NCBI GenBank assembly: GCA_027422505.1
Contig: JAPQWV010001369.1
Span: 1 to 64,000, forward strand
Direction: 5' to 3'
DNA: 64,000 bases
Origin: Craterostigma plantagineum
Lineage: Eukaryota > Streptophyta > Magnoliopsida > Lamiales > Linderniaceae
The position numbers and the translations under genes are program-made. Below the pieces are notes generated by a model, which was not told the origin of the DNA, did no database searches, and worked only from the letters and a program-made list of their open reading frames with translations. This document shows, one piece after another, positions 32,768 to 43,418 of this stretch. Within the stretch, counting starts at the first letter, position 1. The number at the start of each line of letters is the position of its first letter.

Positions 32768-33000
32768 GTTCTACATCTGTGGAAGCACAAATTAATCATT
32801 CAAAAATTCGCTCTACATACACCCTATTGTTAACAGAGGAATTGAGAGTTTCATTAGAAAAGGAACGAGAGAATTTCGAAGCAGAAAAGAAAATGTTCTT
32901 AAGCGAGATGGAATTGATCCGTTTCTCACGCATCTCCTTCACAAGGTAAAATCACTATGAAAAGTGTGAAGATCAAGTAAAGCACCTATCACGTGAGGTT
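32768..33000 (+). pseudogene. Copia-2 gag coiled-coil fragment, right part
   Basis: After the second GTTCT the plus strand reads EELRVSLEKERENFEAEKKM, matching the charged block before MENLKASLSS in copia-1. It ends in a stop near 32948. It continues the fragment interrupted at 25962 and meets minus-strand copia-3 near 33000. Confidence 0.75.
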
Positions 33001-34612
33001 CAACATGCCTAATTTTCCGACAAGGAATTAAAACGTTTTTCATCCAATGCCTTGGTGAAAATGCCAGCTAGTTGACACTCCATGTTTACGAAGTACTTAT
33101 CAATCGTGCCTTTTCTATGTGATCTTTGATAAAGCGATATCGAATGTCTATGTGTTTTTTGTGTGAGTGGTGAACAGGATTACACGTTATAGCAATGGTA
33201 CTCTTGACTATCACTATAAATGGGTGTATTATCTAAATTGTACCCATAATAGCGAGCTGAGTCCTCATTCATAGCATTTGCAAGCAACAGCTGGCGGCCG
33301 CGATGTATTCTGCCTCAGCTGTCGATGTTGAGACGGAGTTCTGCTTTTTGGATGACCAGCAGACCAGCTTTTCCCCTAAGACCAGTCAGGCAAGCAAGGC
33401 CATGGACTGGGCGGCCAGCTGAGTGCCCCAGGCCAGTCACTGCACAGCCTTGCCCTGCCAGCCCACAGAAAGCACAAAGCAGCCCAGCCAGCCCCACCAC
33501 TTGGAAGATCCTTGAAGCACTCTTGTACTTCTATAAATAGCTCTTCCTTGGCTCATTTTGGAGCATGGGTTGAAGGGGAGAAAAATGGGGATGGGATGAG
33601 AGTCCATGCGTCCTAGCATGGGTCGAAAGGTAGAACATAGGCCATAGTATGGTCTAGTAGTTCGTTGGGCTGAGAATGCTTGCGTCCATAGGTGCTTGTG
33701 TGTGCGTGTAGCCGAGTCTTTGTAGGAGTCACGATAGTGTCTTTAGACGCTTAGCTTGTACTCCCCCTTTCTTTGGGGCCCCCGATTTATTAATGGAATT
33801 GGGTTGGGAGTGCGCTCCCGTAATTCTTTGTGTGAGGTGTTTGATCGAGTTCTTTGATGTGGGCTCGAAGTTAACAACTACACAAGCCATTAGCTTTAGT
33901 CCCGTGAGTTGAGTAAAAGAGGCCACTTCCACAATTCACACGATCATTCCGCATAAGGCTTAGCGGCGTGGTTCGGCCATACCACGTCGTCGCCGTGTTG
34001 CGTCAAGGGTCCCTAGAAGCGAAAAAAATTCTAAGGGATTTGGGGGCATGACATAAGTGCAACCTGCATAACCAGCATCAGTGTAGCCTTTTAGTTTAAA
34101 GTTCGTAGTTTTCGGATACCACAATCTTAAGGTAGAGGTGCCCTTGAGGTAGCGCAGGATCCGCTTGATTGCTAGCATGTGAGATTCTTTGGGATCGGCT
34201 TCGAAAAGGGCACACAAGCACGTGGAAAACATGATGTCCGGCCGACTTGAGGTCGGATACAGAAGAGAACCAATGATGTTGCGATAGAGAGTGATGTCTG
34301 CCGCTTTTCCAAAGGGATCTGCATCCAATTTTCAGCTTGTTGCCATGGGAGTGCTAAGTGGCTTGCTCTGATCTTGATGGATTTTCTTCAAGATGTCCTT
34401 GATGTACTTGTCTGACTTATGAAAATTCCATCCTCGAGCTGCCTCACTTGAACTCCAAAAAAGAACTACATTTCTCGCATATGGCTCATTTCTAACTTGG
34501 TCTGCCTGAGATCTCTGAGTTTCTGGAATAGCCGATGATTAGTAGATCCGAAGATGTTGTCGTCGACGTATACTTGGACGACCATCAGATCTGATGTGAA
34601 TGAGCTCAATCG
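33000..34612 (-). pseudogene. Copia-3 RT C-terminal part and RNase H (broken, interrupted)
   Basis: 34466-34792 ends in VVQVYVDDNIFGST, the copia RT catalytic YVDD box, at about 34560-34600. 33960-34328 has ITLYRNIIGSLLY and LAIKRILRYLKGT leading to GYTDAGYAGC of RNase H. After LTR-f the same protein resumes at 33383 with the STSTAEAEYIAA block and the HIDIRYRFIKDH C-terminus near 33130. About a dozen residues are missing at the LTR-f junction. To the right the RT is cut at 34612 by the second LINE. Confidence 0.85.
33384..34053 (+). repeat. LTR-f: probable truncated solo LTR inside copia-3 RNase H
   Basis: A plant TATA box (CTTCTATAAATAGCTC, 33526) lies in plus orientation, and the right end GGGGGCATGACA at 34053 is LTR-like. 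The interval splits the RNase H coding sequence. No clear TG start or target duplication is seen on the left, and some 40 bp of RNase H are missing, so the left end is probably deleted. A non-LTR origin cannot be excluded. Confidence 0.5.
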
Positions 34613-37276
34613 TAAGCAAGTGCAGCCCATACGGGGTGCCTTTATGTTAGCTGTAGGAGCATGGAATGTGTGTGGTCTTAATAAGCAAGACCACAGGAGC
34701 GAGGCATTTGATATCGAGGGAGCGGTTGCGTATGATCGGGTGCTAGAAACAAGGGTGTCGGTGACTAATGCGGGATTTATTTCAAGCGGCATCAGATCTC
34801 AGTGGCGATGATTCTTTGATTATGATGATGGGCCAGCATCGCGCATATGGGTGGGATGGGATCCATCTGTTCTGACCGTTGAGGTCCTTGGGTTTTCAAC
34901 CCATGCAGTACATTGTCGAGTGGAGTCTGCGATGACAAGGGAGACGGTTTTCGTGTCTGTTGCTATGGGAAATCCAGGCGGGAGGAAAGACTTCCCTTAT
35001 GGGATGAGTTGATTACTGTGTGGCTCGTGTGGCGGATGCATGGATAGTCATGGGGGACTTCAATGCTATATTGCACACGGCTGAGGGATGTGGGGGCTCA
35101 TCTTTGAGGCATGATATGGACGATATTTAGGCATGCTTAGTGAGTGCTGATTTGTTGATGATACATATGATGGGTCAGGTGTCCACGTGGTACAACCAGC
35201 AGCGCGCTGATGTGGGACTCCGGCGTCGTTTAGATCATATACTGGCTAATCTCAGTGGTTGCTAGGTTTACAGATTCTTTCTGTCTTTGCGGCCTTCCCG
35301 CAACTTCCGACCACTCGCTTGTACTATTGGGGGCCACTACGACGCGTCAGCATAAGGTGACTTTCGTTTCGATAACTTCTTGACAAAGGACCCAGCTTTC
35401 TTGGACATGGTCCAGAATGTCTGGAATGCTCTGCTTCATGGTCATCCAATGTTTGCGTTGATAAAGCGGCTGAAGATGTTGAAGCCGTTATTTCAAAGAT
35501 TGCACCGGGCGAAGGGGGACTTGACGATGAATGTTACTGAGGCAAAGCATTTTCTGACATCGCACAAGATTTCGCTTCATGATTTCCCGATGAGGAACCT
35601 TTCTACGAGCTTGAACGTTTGTGCTGGGCCTTATATGCTAAAGCGGTGGTAGTGGAGCAGTCGACATTATCGCAGGGAGCCGAGCTTGTGTAGCTGAAGG
35701 ACGGAGACCAGTGCTCATCTTATTTCTTTCGTAGGCTCGCCACGCAGCGAGCTACTAACTGAATTTGGTCCCTTGAGACTGCTAATGCTGAGCTTCTTGA
35801 AGGCCCGGATCGGGTTGAGGGCGAGCTGATTGGGTTCTACCAGTGCTTGTTGGGCCATTCTGCGCATTCATCGTGATTACTACTACTGATGTGCATGGAG
35901 CTGTGATGCGTACGCTTTCTCCAGCGGACGCTACCTCTATGATCTGCACGGTGACTGCCACGGAAGTTCGTGAGCCACTTTTCTCTATAGGGGATGAGAA
36001 AGCACCTGGGCCTGATGGGTATACAATCGCTTTCTTCAGAGCGGCGTCGGGGGATTTTTGGAAATAAGGTGCTGAGGTCGTCCAAGACTTCTTCGTTACT
36101 GCAGGCTACTGAAGGGACTCAACAGCACTCTCATCACGTTGATCCCTAAGAGAAGTACACCTTGGCGTGCAACGGACTTCAGAGCCATCTCCTGTTTCAA
36201 CATGCTATTTAAGGTGATCTCCAAGATCTTGGCTAATCGGCTAAAAGTGCACCTTGCTAACTTGGTGCGTGGCTCTCAGACGATGTTTATCCCTGGAATG
36301 TATTGATGTCGCAAGAGCTATGCCTTGGCTATAGGTCTAAAGGCAGGCCGCCGTGGGCGATGTTCAAGATCGACTTGGCCAAGGCGTACGGCAAGGTAGA
36401 GTGAGACTTTTTGCTGTCGATTTTAGACGCTATGGGGTTTCACCCAACATACATTGGCTGGATTAGGGCATGTCTGACGAAGACTGCCTTTTCATTAAAC
36501 CTGAATGGCCAAGTGGTGAGGTTCTTTGCGGGGAAAAGAGGTATTCGATTGGGCGATCCCATCTCCCCGTATCTGTTCACTTTGGTTATGGAGGTCCTGC
36601 ATAGGCTCCTCACGGTTGGCATCTCCAAGGAACCACGATTCAGATATCATTGGCGATGTGAGACACTGGAATTGGTCTCGTTAGCATTTGCAGACGATCT
36701 CCTTCTCTTCAGTCATGCGGATGTTGTCTCGATTGCAGTATTTAAGAAGGCATTGGCTGACTTTGCGAGATTATTAGGGCTACACCCTAACCGAACAAGA
36801 GCGAGATGTACCTGTCGAGGTGCACTGAAGGGTTGACAGAGCAGATTCAGGCACTCATGGGCTATCGAGTGGGACAACTGCCGGTTCGCTACTTAGGCGT
36901 GCCCCTTGTTAGTACTCGCTTGACAGTTGGGGATTTTGCCACACTTTTACAGAAAGTCGATTAGCGGTTGGGGTCATGGCTCAATCTCTCGTTGTCAGAT
37001 CTCTGAAAGCGCGCTTTAGGAAATTCTTCTGGGGGGACAGCAACCAAGGTGGCATGGGATGTTCTATGTCTACCTGTCTCAGAAGGGGGATTGGGGCTGC
37101 GATCTATAGCTGTCGACAATGAGGCTCTGCTGCTGAAGAACTTGTGGAGCGTACTTACCGGGACACCGAGCTCCATATAGGTTGAATGGCTATATGGGAC
37201 GCGCCTGCAGTCTTGATCGCTATGTGACCTACCGATCTCGACGGGTGACACTCGGAGTGGAGTAAGTTGATGCAGT
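34613..37276 (+). pseudogene. Second LINE (5'-truncated ORF2: endonuclease and RT)
   Basis: It starts just before the ORF2 start (MLAVGAWNVCGLNKQ at 34644) inside copia-3 RT, as expected of a 5'-truncated LINE insertion. The endonuclease GDFNAIL block is near 35055, APGPDGYTIAFF at 36005 and an intact FADDLLLFSH catalytic box at about 36688. GKRGIRLGDPISPYLF lies near 36545. It is the same family as LINE-1 but clearly diverged, and it preserves blocks deleted there. It is cut at 37276 by a copia LTR. Confidence 0.88.
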
Positions 37277-37511
37277 TGAGAGAGAATTCGATTAGAGTGA
37301 GAAACTACTTATGTTTCTCTCTTTAGAATTAGAATTGACGGCACTCTGATAAATTCAATTACTTTCTCTATTCAATTCGATAGTTACACTTCTATTTATA
37401 CCAAACGGACTTGGTATAAATATCAATTTACTCAAACTATCGACTAATTAATTAAATGTCCATACAAACATAGTTAATAAATCAAAACCCGATTCGAATG
37501 AGTAATGTTCA
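37277..37511 (-). repeat. Copia LTR4 (3' LTR, 235 bp)
   Basis: Sense start TGAACATTAC, end TCTCTCTCA. It is related to the copia-1 LTR through the 12-bp-arm TATA palindrome (37393-37422) and flanking words. It interrupts LINE-2 at GATGCAGT|TGCA as judged from LINE-1. The partner LTR is not visible. Confidence 0.8.
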
Positions 37512-37526
37512 ATCTCCCCCTTTGTG
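37512..37526 (-). promoter_or_regulatory. Copia LTR4 polypurine tract
   Basis: Sense AAAGGGGGAGAT abuts the LTR start TGAAC, the standard copia arrangement. It marks the LTR as a 3' LTR. Confidence 0.85.
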
Positions 37527-37792
37527 ATTGATTGCCTTTCTGCTCTCTATCTTTGTCGGGCGTAAAACGTCCTGCGCAAGCCCAACGCATGCTCATACTT
37601 TCTGATGTTGTCCCTAAGCTCGAGTCGCTCCTCAATGGCTTCGAGTAGTTTACTGACAAGCGGGTTCCCTCAGTCTCTGATCGGGCAGCATGGTTGTCTC
37701 GTCAATTTCGTCCAATCTCCTTATGTTCTTTCTAATCAACTTGAGCGTCCCGTCACAGAATTTGTTGACCTCAGTCTTCATCATCACATGGA

Positions 37793-39883
37793 TCATCTTA
37801 GCATTTGGGTTGTAGTATGTATGGCCAAGACTGGATCCATGAAGACATAGTTGACGGGATGCTCTTCGATCTTGAAAGCATCGAGCGGCTGTGTCATGTT
37901 GACCTTCTTCATGTTGCTTTCAAAAGCCATTTGAAGGTTGTGTGTGGCATAGTACTTGACTTGGCACACCATTAACCTGTTGGTTCCCTCGAGCCCTTCC
38001 TTCTTGATATAGCCTTGAGGGTCCTTGTACTTTTCCACGTACATTTGGAAAAGGTGGTAGGCCTCGTTGGCTGAAAGGTATGGTAGACCGCTCTCATTCA
38101 GCTCGTCTCGAGTTCTATTCATCCACTCGATTGTGTAGATTGGTATTGGGAATCGACCAATAGTATGTGAAACTCATAGCAGCTGAAAAATAGGTGACAG
38201 ATTCTTGTAGTGGTTCCTCAGCTGGTCTTTGGGAATACCAAGTCTTCGATCTGGACCGAGGTGGGTCATCATGAATGGTCCTTCGTATTTGCTGATCCCA
38301 ATGCAAGATGCCTCGGAGTTTGAACTCGTTCAGCTTCTTGATTTTGTCTGCTGACCTCCAAATTAGCTTTCGAACTTCTTCGAGAAACGGAACTTTTATA
38401 CGTATGTTCTCCCACGAAGAGTCAACTCAAACAGTCCCTGCAGTCAATGTTGGAGTTGTATCTACTCGGTGTGCGATCAACTCTAAAAGCCGTGGAGGAT
38501 CTAAATTGTACTCCTCACCTTCTCGAAGTTCGTTGTCTTCGATGAGTACTAGGTCGACCGAAGCTTGTCCTAGAAAATGGCGAACGTCTACGAGCCTTTG
38601 CTTTACTATCATGTCGGGTAGGTGGTGAGTCATCCACTGTCCATCGAAGATGTACTTATTCAGGACTTCATATGGGTTGACTTCACGTGTCGATGTCCCA
38701 GACTCGTCCGGAGCGGTTGATCTTGAAGGTGCTTCTGTTTCTGCTAAGGTTAAGAGCACGTCTGCTCCTTCTCGTGGAAGCATCGGGCTTGTGATCATCG
38801 TTTTGTGAGGTGTGGGAGGAGAGGTGTTCTGTGATGGATGTTTGGGTTGTGATTTGAGAATGGGTGCGGGGCGTGGTGGTGGTTTGGGTTTGTGAGTGGG
38901 TTATGGGTCGACTTGTTTGTGGTGGTGGTGGGTTTGAGGAGGTTCCAACGGCTCCAGTTGTTTTGCTTGTCTAAGACGATCGTCGTCCTCGTCCTCGGCC
39001 ACTAGTAGATGTCCTCTGCTACTTCTCCCCCTTTGGGTGATCCTGATCGTCAGGATCGTCATGTCTTCGTTCGGGACGTTCACTGCGGCAGGTAGGGGTG
39101 AAAGATGAGCCGAGCCGGCTCGGCAAAAGCTCGGCACGAGCTCGATATAAATGAGCTCGAGCTCATTTAAGTTGAGCTCGAGCTCGAGCTCATTTATGTC
39201 GAGCTGAAGCTTGAGCCGGATATAGTGGCTCGAAAGCTCGCGAACAGGCTCGCGAGCTTTTCTTTATTTTTTAAATTTTTTTGTATTTTATTAATATATA
39301 TTTATTATTAATTTATATTTTTCTAATTTGTTAATTAGTTCTATTAAAACCCTCGTTTTTTATTTTTTATATATGTTTTTATTTTTTTATTTTTTTATAT
39401 TAATTTATATTATTTTTATTAATTTATTAATGTTTTTTATTAAAAGTTCGAGCTCGAGCTCGATGAGCTTCGTGAGCTCGAGCTCGAGTTCGAGCTCATC
39501 TAGGTGTAATGAGCTCGAGCTCAGCTGTAAGGGCTCGAGCTCGAGCTCGAGCCAAGAAAATGAGCCGAGCTCGGCTCGTTTACAGGCCTAGCGGCAGGTC
39601 TGAGTTGGTGGCTCAGGGAGGTCGACCAGAAGCCGGAGAGATCTTCTTGTGTGGTCCGATTGCGAAGGGCGCATAAACGGGCTACCAGAATGGTGCGGAG
39701 CTCGCTGATGGGTATGGTGTAGGAGTTGATAAATATAGGTGATTGGATGGGTGTGTTTGCCAGAGTGGGCTGGCTGGGTGTGAGGTTTAGCTGTGAAGTT
39801 TGTTCGGACGGAGCTGCCTCAAAGGCTGGTGCTTTCCCGGTATCACGTCGGGAAGTCTCTATAGCTGCGTGGACTCTCTCCAT
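37793..39883 (-). pseudogene. Unrecognised ORF (about 530 codons without the MITE), broken
   Basis: From Met at 39883 the frame runs to the hAT MITE, resumes in the same frame on the other side of one target-site copy, and continues to a stop at 38901-38903. It goes on in that frame through 38798-38430 (stop 38427) and 38306-38115. A frameshift near 38115-38122 leads to the last part, 38122-37793 (LPYLSANEAYHLFQMYVEKY, HPVNYVFMDP). The middle is Pro/His-rich and acidic (EDEDDD). I do not recognise the family. It ends 280 bp before a copia polypurine tract, the place of the extra 3' ORF in Sireviruses, but it shows no signal or membrane segment. It could also be a captured host gene. Confidence 0.55.
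39093..39590. mobile_element. hAT-type MITE (498 bp), target duplication GCGGCAGG
   Basis: Terminal inverted repeats TAGGGGTGAAAGATGAGCCG and (reverse strand) TAGGCCTGTAAACGAGCCGA resemble known plant hAT MITE ends. They are flanked by the 8-bp duplication GCGGCAGG at 39085-39092 and 39591-39598. GAGCTCGAGCTC subterminal repeats surround an AT-rich core. No transposase is encoded. It interrupts the unrecognised ORF. Confidence 0.92.
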
Positions 39884-39901
39884 GAGACGATCTTTGAACT
39901 G

Positions 39902-40096
39902 TGAGAGTGCGGATGAGAGAGCAGCTCGTAGAACGCACTCCTAATGTTCTTAGGAGTCACTTATATATACCACCTCGTGGTATGTTTACACAAGTAGTCC
40001 TATGCAATGAGTAATTACAATTTAGCACAAGACTACTAATTTGCATAACAAGACACGATAAGTACATTAATTGAATACAATAAAATAGTTCCAACA
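39902..40096 (-). repeat. Copia LTR3 (3' LTR, about 195 bp)
   Basis: Sense start TGTTGGAAC next to the polypurine tract AAATGGGGAGAT (40097-40110). The probable end is CCGCACTCTCA at 39902. The TATA box GGTATATATAAGTG lies in a 7-bp-arm palindrome (39967-39983). The end at 39902 is inferred from similarity to LTR4's end. Confidence 0.65.
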
Positions 40097-40110
40097 ATCT
40101 CCCCATTTGT

Positions 40111-41455
40111 ATTCAATTTCCAATATAGCATGGGTTATCTTTGTCTTGCAAATGGAAAGAGTCACGAGTCCTTGAAATCTCCTCTTTAGAAAATCTTCAA
40201 GATCACCCGGTTTTCTAGGCATCGGCTTTTATTCGAATCTTCCTTTGAATTTCTTGTCGCAAATGCCATAAGATGTACGAAGTTCATGCCGGATTTTGAA
40301 AAGTTCGCATTCCATTTATCCCGTTAAAAATGCACGAAAATCAAAACTCCCCTATTTGGGTCAACCTTGTGTTGTGATTGGGGAAGCCGATGTGAGGTTT
40401 GGAGAGGTGAACACGGTTGGCAACTCGATCATTGATGTAGTGGACATGGTTGGCAACTTTGGTCCTTGATGTAGTGGACACGGCTGGCAACTTCAGTCCT
40501 TGATGATGCTTGAATCATGTGTCGTTCTATCCTCGGTCTTCTTCTCTTCTGGAAGCTAGGGGCTTGAGAAAGTCGAGGAGATGGCTCGGGGTTTAGCCAT
40601 CTTCTCCGTTTCGCCGGATTCGTCTTCTCCGAATGGAAGTTGTCTGGTTCGGCCTCGAAGAAGCGTCTCTAGTTCCAGAAGAAGGTAGGCCGTCTCTTTC
40701 TTTGATTTTTTTAAGTTGTACCGAGCTTCCTTTGAATGTGGCGTTGTGAGAGAGCCCGGTTTCAGAGTGGTACGTGGCAGAATTTGGTAGGTGGACCGAC
40801 CGATTGTGTATGCATGACCCTTCTCCCCCTCATGGCGAATCGTGTTAATGATTTCGGCATGTTAATTTGGAGGTAGAAAAAGACATACAAAAAGCTCGGT
40901 GTGGGTGACGGAGCCACAAAGGCAATCCGTCGAAATGAGTACCGAGGCCATATAGGCGTCCCTTGACATCAACTAGGAGCAAATCTCGTAGAAGATGGCC
41001 GAAACCGTTGTTGCTTTGATGTTGCAACGGCCGGACTTCTTTCCGATCCTCGAAAAATGTATTTTAAAAGGAACATGTCTACGGAAGTTCTAACGTAATC
41101 ACAAAGATTAGGTGTATTAAAAGGTGTATGTGTCCTAAAAATTTGAAAATTTTGGGAAGTGAGGACACATAGACGCGAGTGATCAATAAAAGTGTGGTAT
41201 GGGGTGAAATACCACTTAGTTCAATATCTCCCGTTCCGGGTGAAACGGTGATAGCGTACGTGGTTCCCCGTGATTTATGAAACATATCTTTTAAGAGATA
41301 GACGAGTGGGTAAGGCTCGGTTGTGCATGTGTCGTGGACCTGGTGCGACGACTTCTACCCGAGAGCTAATAAAAATAACACTTGTTCCTATGTGGGTTGG
41401 GTCCGAAAATTATGTGTGATAAGGGACTTATGTTTCTTCGAAGATTTCTCCTAGA
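40111..41455. other. Unassigned stretch, probably copia 3' internal sequence
   Basis: It lies next to LTR3's polypurine tract, so the right-hand neighbour should be that element's interior. The only open frames are short (up to 68 codons) and match nothing I recognise. It contains a 34-bp tandem repeat at 40409-40505. Confidence 0.4.
40409..40505 (+). repeat. Three near-copies of a 34-bp unit
   Basis: GGACATGGTTGGCAACTTTG followed by GTCCTTGATGTAGT, with variants starting near 40409, 40442 and 40476. Confidence 0.8.
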
Positions 41456-41825
41456 GATCATAGTCCCTTATAGTCCTTACAAATTAAAGGGTTCATTCCC
41501 TCCATATTGAGCGTGACTACCTTGCGGTGGCAGTCTCTGACGGCTCCGTACTTCGATAGCCAATCCATTCCGAGGATCACCTCATAATCATTCATGGGAA
41601 TGACTATGAGGTTATGGGTAGTTCCTTATCCCGATCACTATTGGGCAATCCCGTAGGACATGGTTAGTTGGGTGGGATTCCCGTTTGGAACTGTACCCTA
41701 AACTCACACTCAGCTCGGTGAGGCGTGACTCCTACCCTCGTGGCATACTTGTGGATGCAAATGAGTGAGTCGCCCCCGAGTCGACTAGGATGCATGTGGG
41801 TTTCATAGACGAGAAGGGTACCTGT
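41456..41825 (-). pseudogene. Gypsy-e protease region (broken)
   Basis: At about 41757-41795 one minus-strand frame reads ILVDSGATHSFAS, the aspartic protease active site. Around 41540-41600 the VIPMNDYEV / GMDWLSKYGA block is visible. Stops and frameshifts prevent a continuous frame, and the similarity ends near 41456 without any RT. Confidence 0.8.
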
Positions 41826-42927
41826 TACCACTGCCGTGTTATTTTCCGCTTCCTCGGAGGTTTATGTGAAAAACCCTGGCTGGTACCCTTGGTGTGCTGC
41901 TTGGTTTCCAGCTTGGCTTCCGGATCCACCTTCCGGACATGCCTCAGGATGTGGCCCGTCTTGCCACTTTGAAGCAGACGGCATTTTGGGAGTTGCAGGC
42001 TCCCATGTGCCCCGTGCACACTTCGGGCATACGGGTAGGTCCAACTGGGGTCTACCCTGGTTTGGGTTAAACTGTGGGGTGGTCCTGGTCGATTCTGGAA
42101 GTTCGGTTTTCCACCTTGGGAATGAACTGCCGCGTTTGGGTTACTTTCGCCCCTGTTGCGGCCCTTGTACGAACTTGCGCTTGGCTTCTTGGGCGCGAGC
42201 AATTCTAGCCTCTGCCTGCTCCGCCACAAGTGCCCTTTTCAGCCACTGTGCGTATGTGGCTCCCTGGATCCCAGCCATGCTTACATCCCGGTATAGCTCG
42301 GGCTTCAACCCTTCCAGAACCGCTCGATCTTGAGCGCGTCCGTACTGACCATGTGAGCGGCAAACCTGAGAGCTGCTCGAATTTCCTGATGTACTCCGCC
42401 ACTGTCATTGCTCCTTGGCGGAGGTTGATGAACTCACTCATCCGCTGTGCTCTGACAGGGGGTGTAATACTTCCTCTGAAGATCTCCTTAAACCTATCCC
42501 AGCTCATCGTTAGGGGGTTTTCGACGGCTGAGACGGTTTCCCACCAGTGTCCGGCGCTCCCCCTTAGCAGGTAGGCAGCGCACGTGACCTTTTCCGCCTC
42601 CGGGGTGCGGCTGTGCTGGAACATGTTCTCCAGCGTCCTCAGCCAATCCTCGGCGGATGTGGGGTCTACAGCATCCTCGAACATTGGAGGATTTAGTTTC
42701 CTGAACCTCTCCCCGATCATCTCGATTCGTTCAGGTGGGGGAGGTAGGTTAGCTGATTGCCCACCTGCATTTTGCTGTTGGATCAGCTGCTGGATTTGGG
42801 GCCGACTGTTGCCGGACCAATTCGGTAGTTGCAGGATCGTAGCATCCCAGCTATCAGGGGGATTATTGGTATCTCTACCCTGATCAGATTCCCTGCTTCC
42901 TTCACCCCTAAGTCTAACCATTTTCAC
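41825..42927 (-). pseudogene. Gypsy-e Gag (broken)
   Basis: Met at 42927 or 42921. The frame 42205-42927 holds ERFRKLNPPMFEDAVDP, AEDWLRTLENMF, LLRGSAGHWWE and LRQGAMTVAEYIRKFEQL of the Gag core. A frameshift right after FEQLSG scrambles the next part. 41825-42229 gives a basic Asn/Gly-rich region and knuckle remnants (QSGKTGHILRH) without the expected Cys residues. It is distinct in sequence from the gypsy-A and TR-GAG Gag proteins, so it represents a third family. Confidence 0.88.
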
Positions 42928-43059
42928 CTATCCTGACAATTCCTAAGGCCAATAAATCAAACCATACAAGCAATTCACATAACAGGGTACTTACAAGCAA
43001 GGCCGCTTCCGCGCTTTTGAGTGTGTGTGTATGGACAGTCTGCAGGACCTGTGACCGAA

Positions 43060-43071
43060 GCTCTGATACCA
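43060..43071 (-). promoter_or_regulatory. Gypsy-e primer binding site (tRNA-iMet)
   Basis: The minus strand reads TGGTATCAGAGC, three bases from the LTR end at 43075. Confidence 0.9.
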
Positions 43072-43418
43072 CTCTGTCACGACCCGTCGTCCCACTCTCG
43101 TATTCCGTTCTAATATAAATATCTAATGCTTTGATATAGAGCAATAGTGTAAAAATGCGAATAAAATTTTTCATCTTAAACTTTGCTTGCGGAAGTACTA
43201 TACACATGTCCAAAGAATGTTCGTAACTCATCTACATTCCATCGTATCCCTAACCACACGATATACAAGTGTGTGTGTGTGTGTGTGCACCAACTCCCTA
43301 TGCGCCCGGCCTTCACAGGTCGTCATCCATACACATACTCCCACCTCAAAAGCAGCCGGATAGCTTCAAAAGATCGGCCTCGCATAAAGTTCGGATCACG
43401 TACCGTGATCGTCTGTAC

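Noticed and set aside
37793..39883. Calling the unrecognised ORF an envelope-like Sirevirus gene
   Set aside because: Position fits, but I see no signal peptide, membrane helix or coiled coil, and RT/RNase H is not adjacent upstream.
43269..43287. GT microsatellite as a functional element
   Set aside because: A short simple repeat present only in this LTR copy; nothing beyond slippage is indicated.
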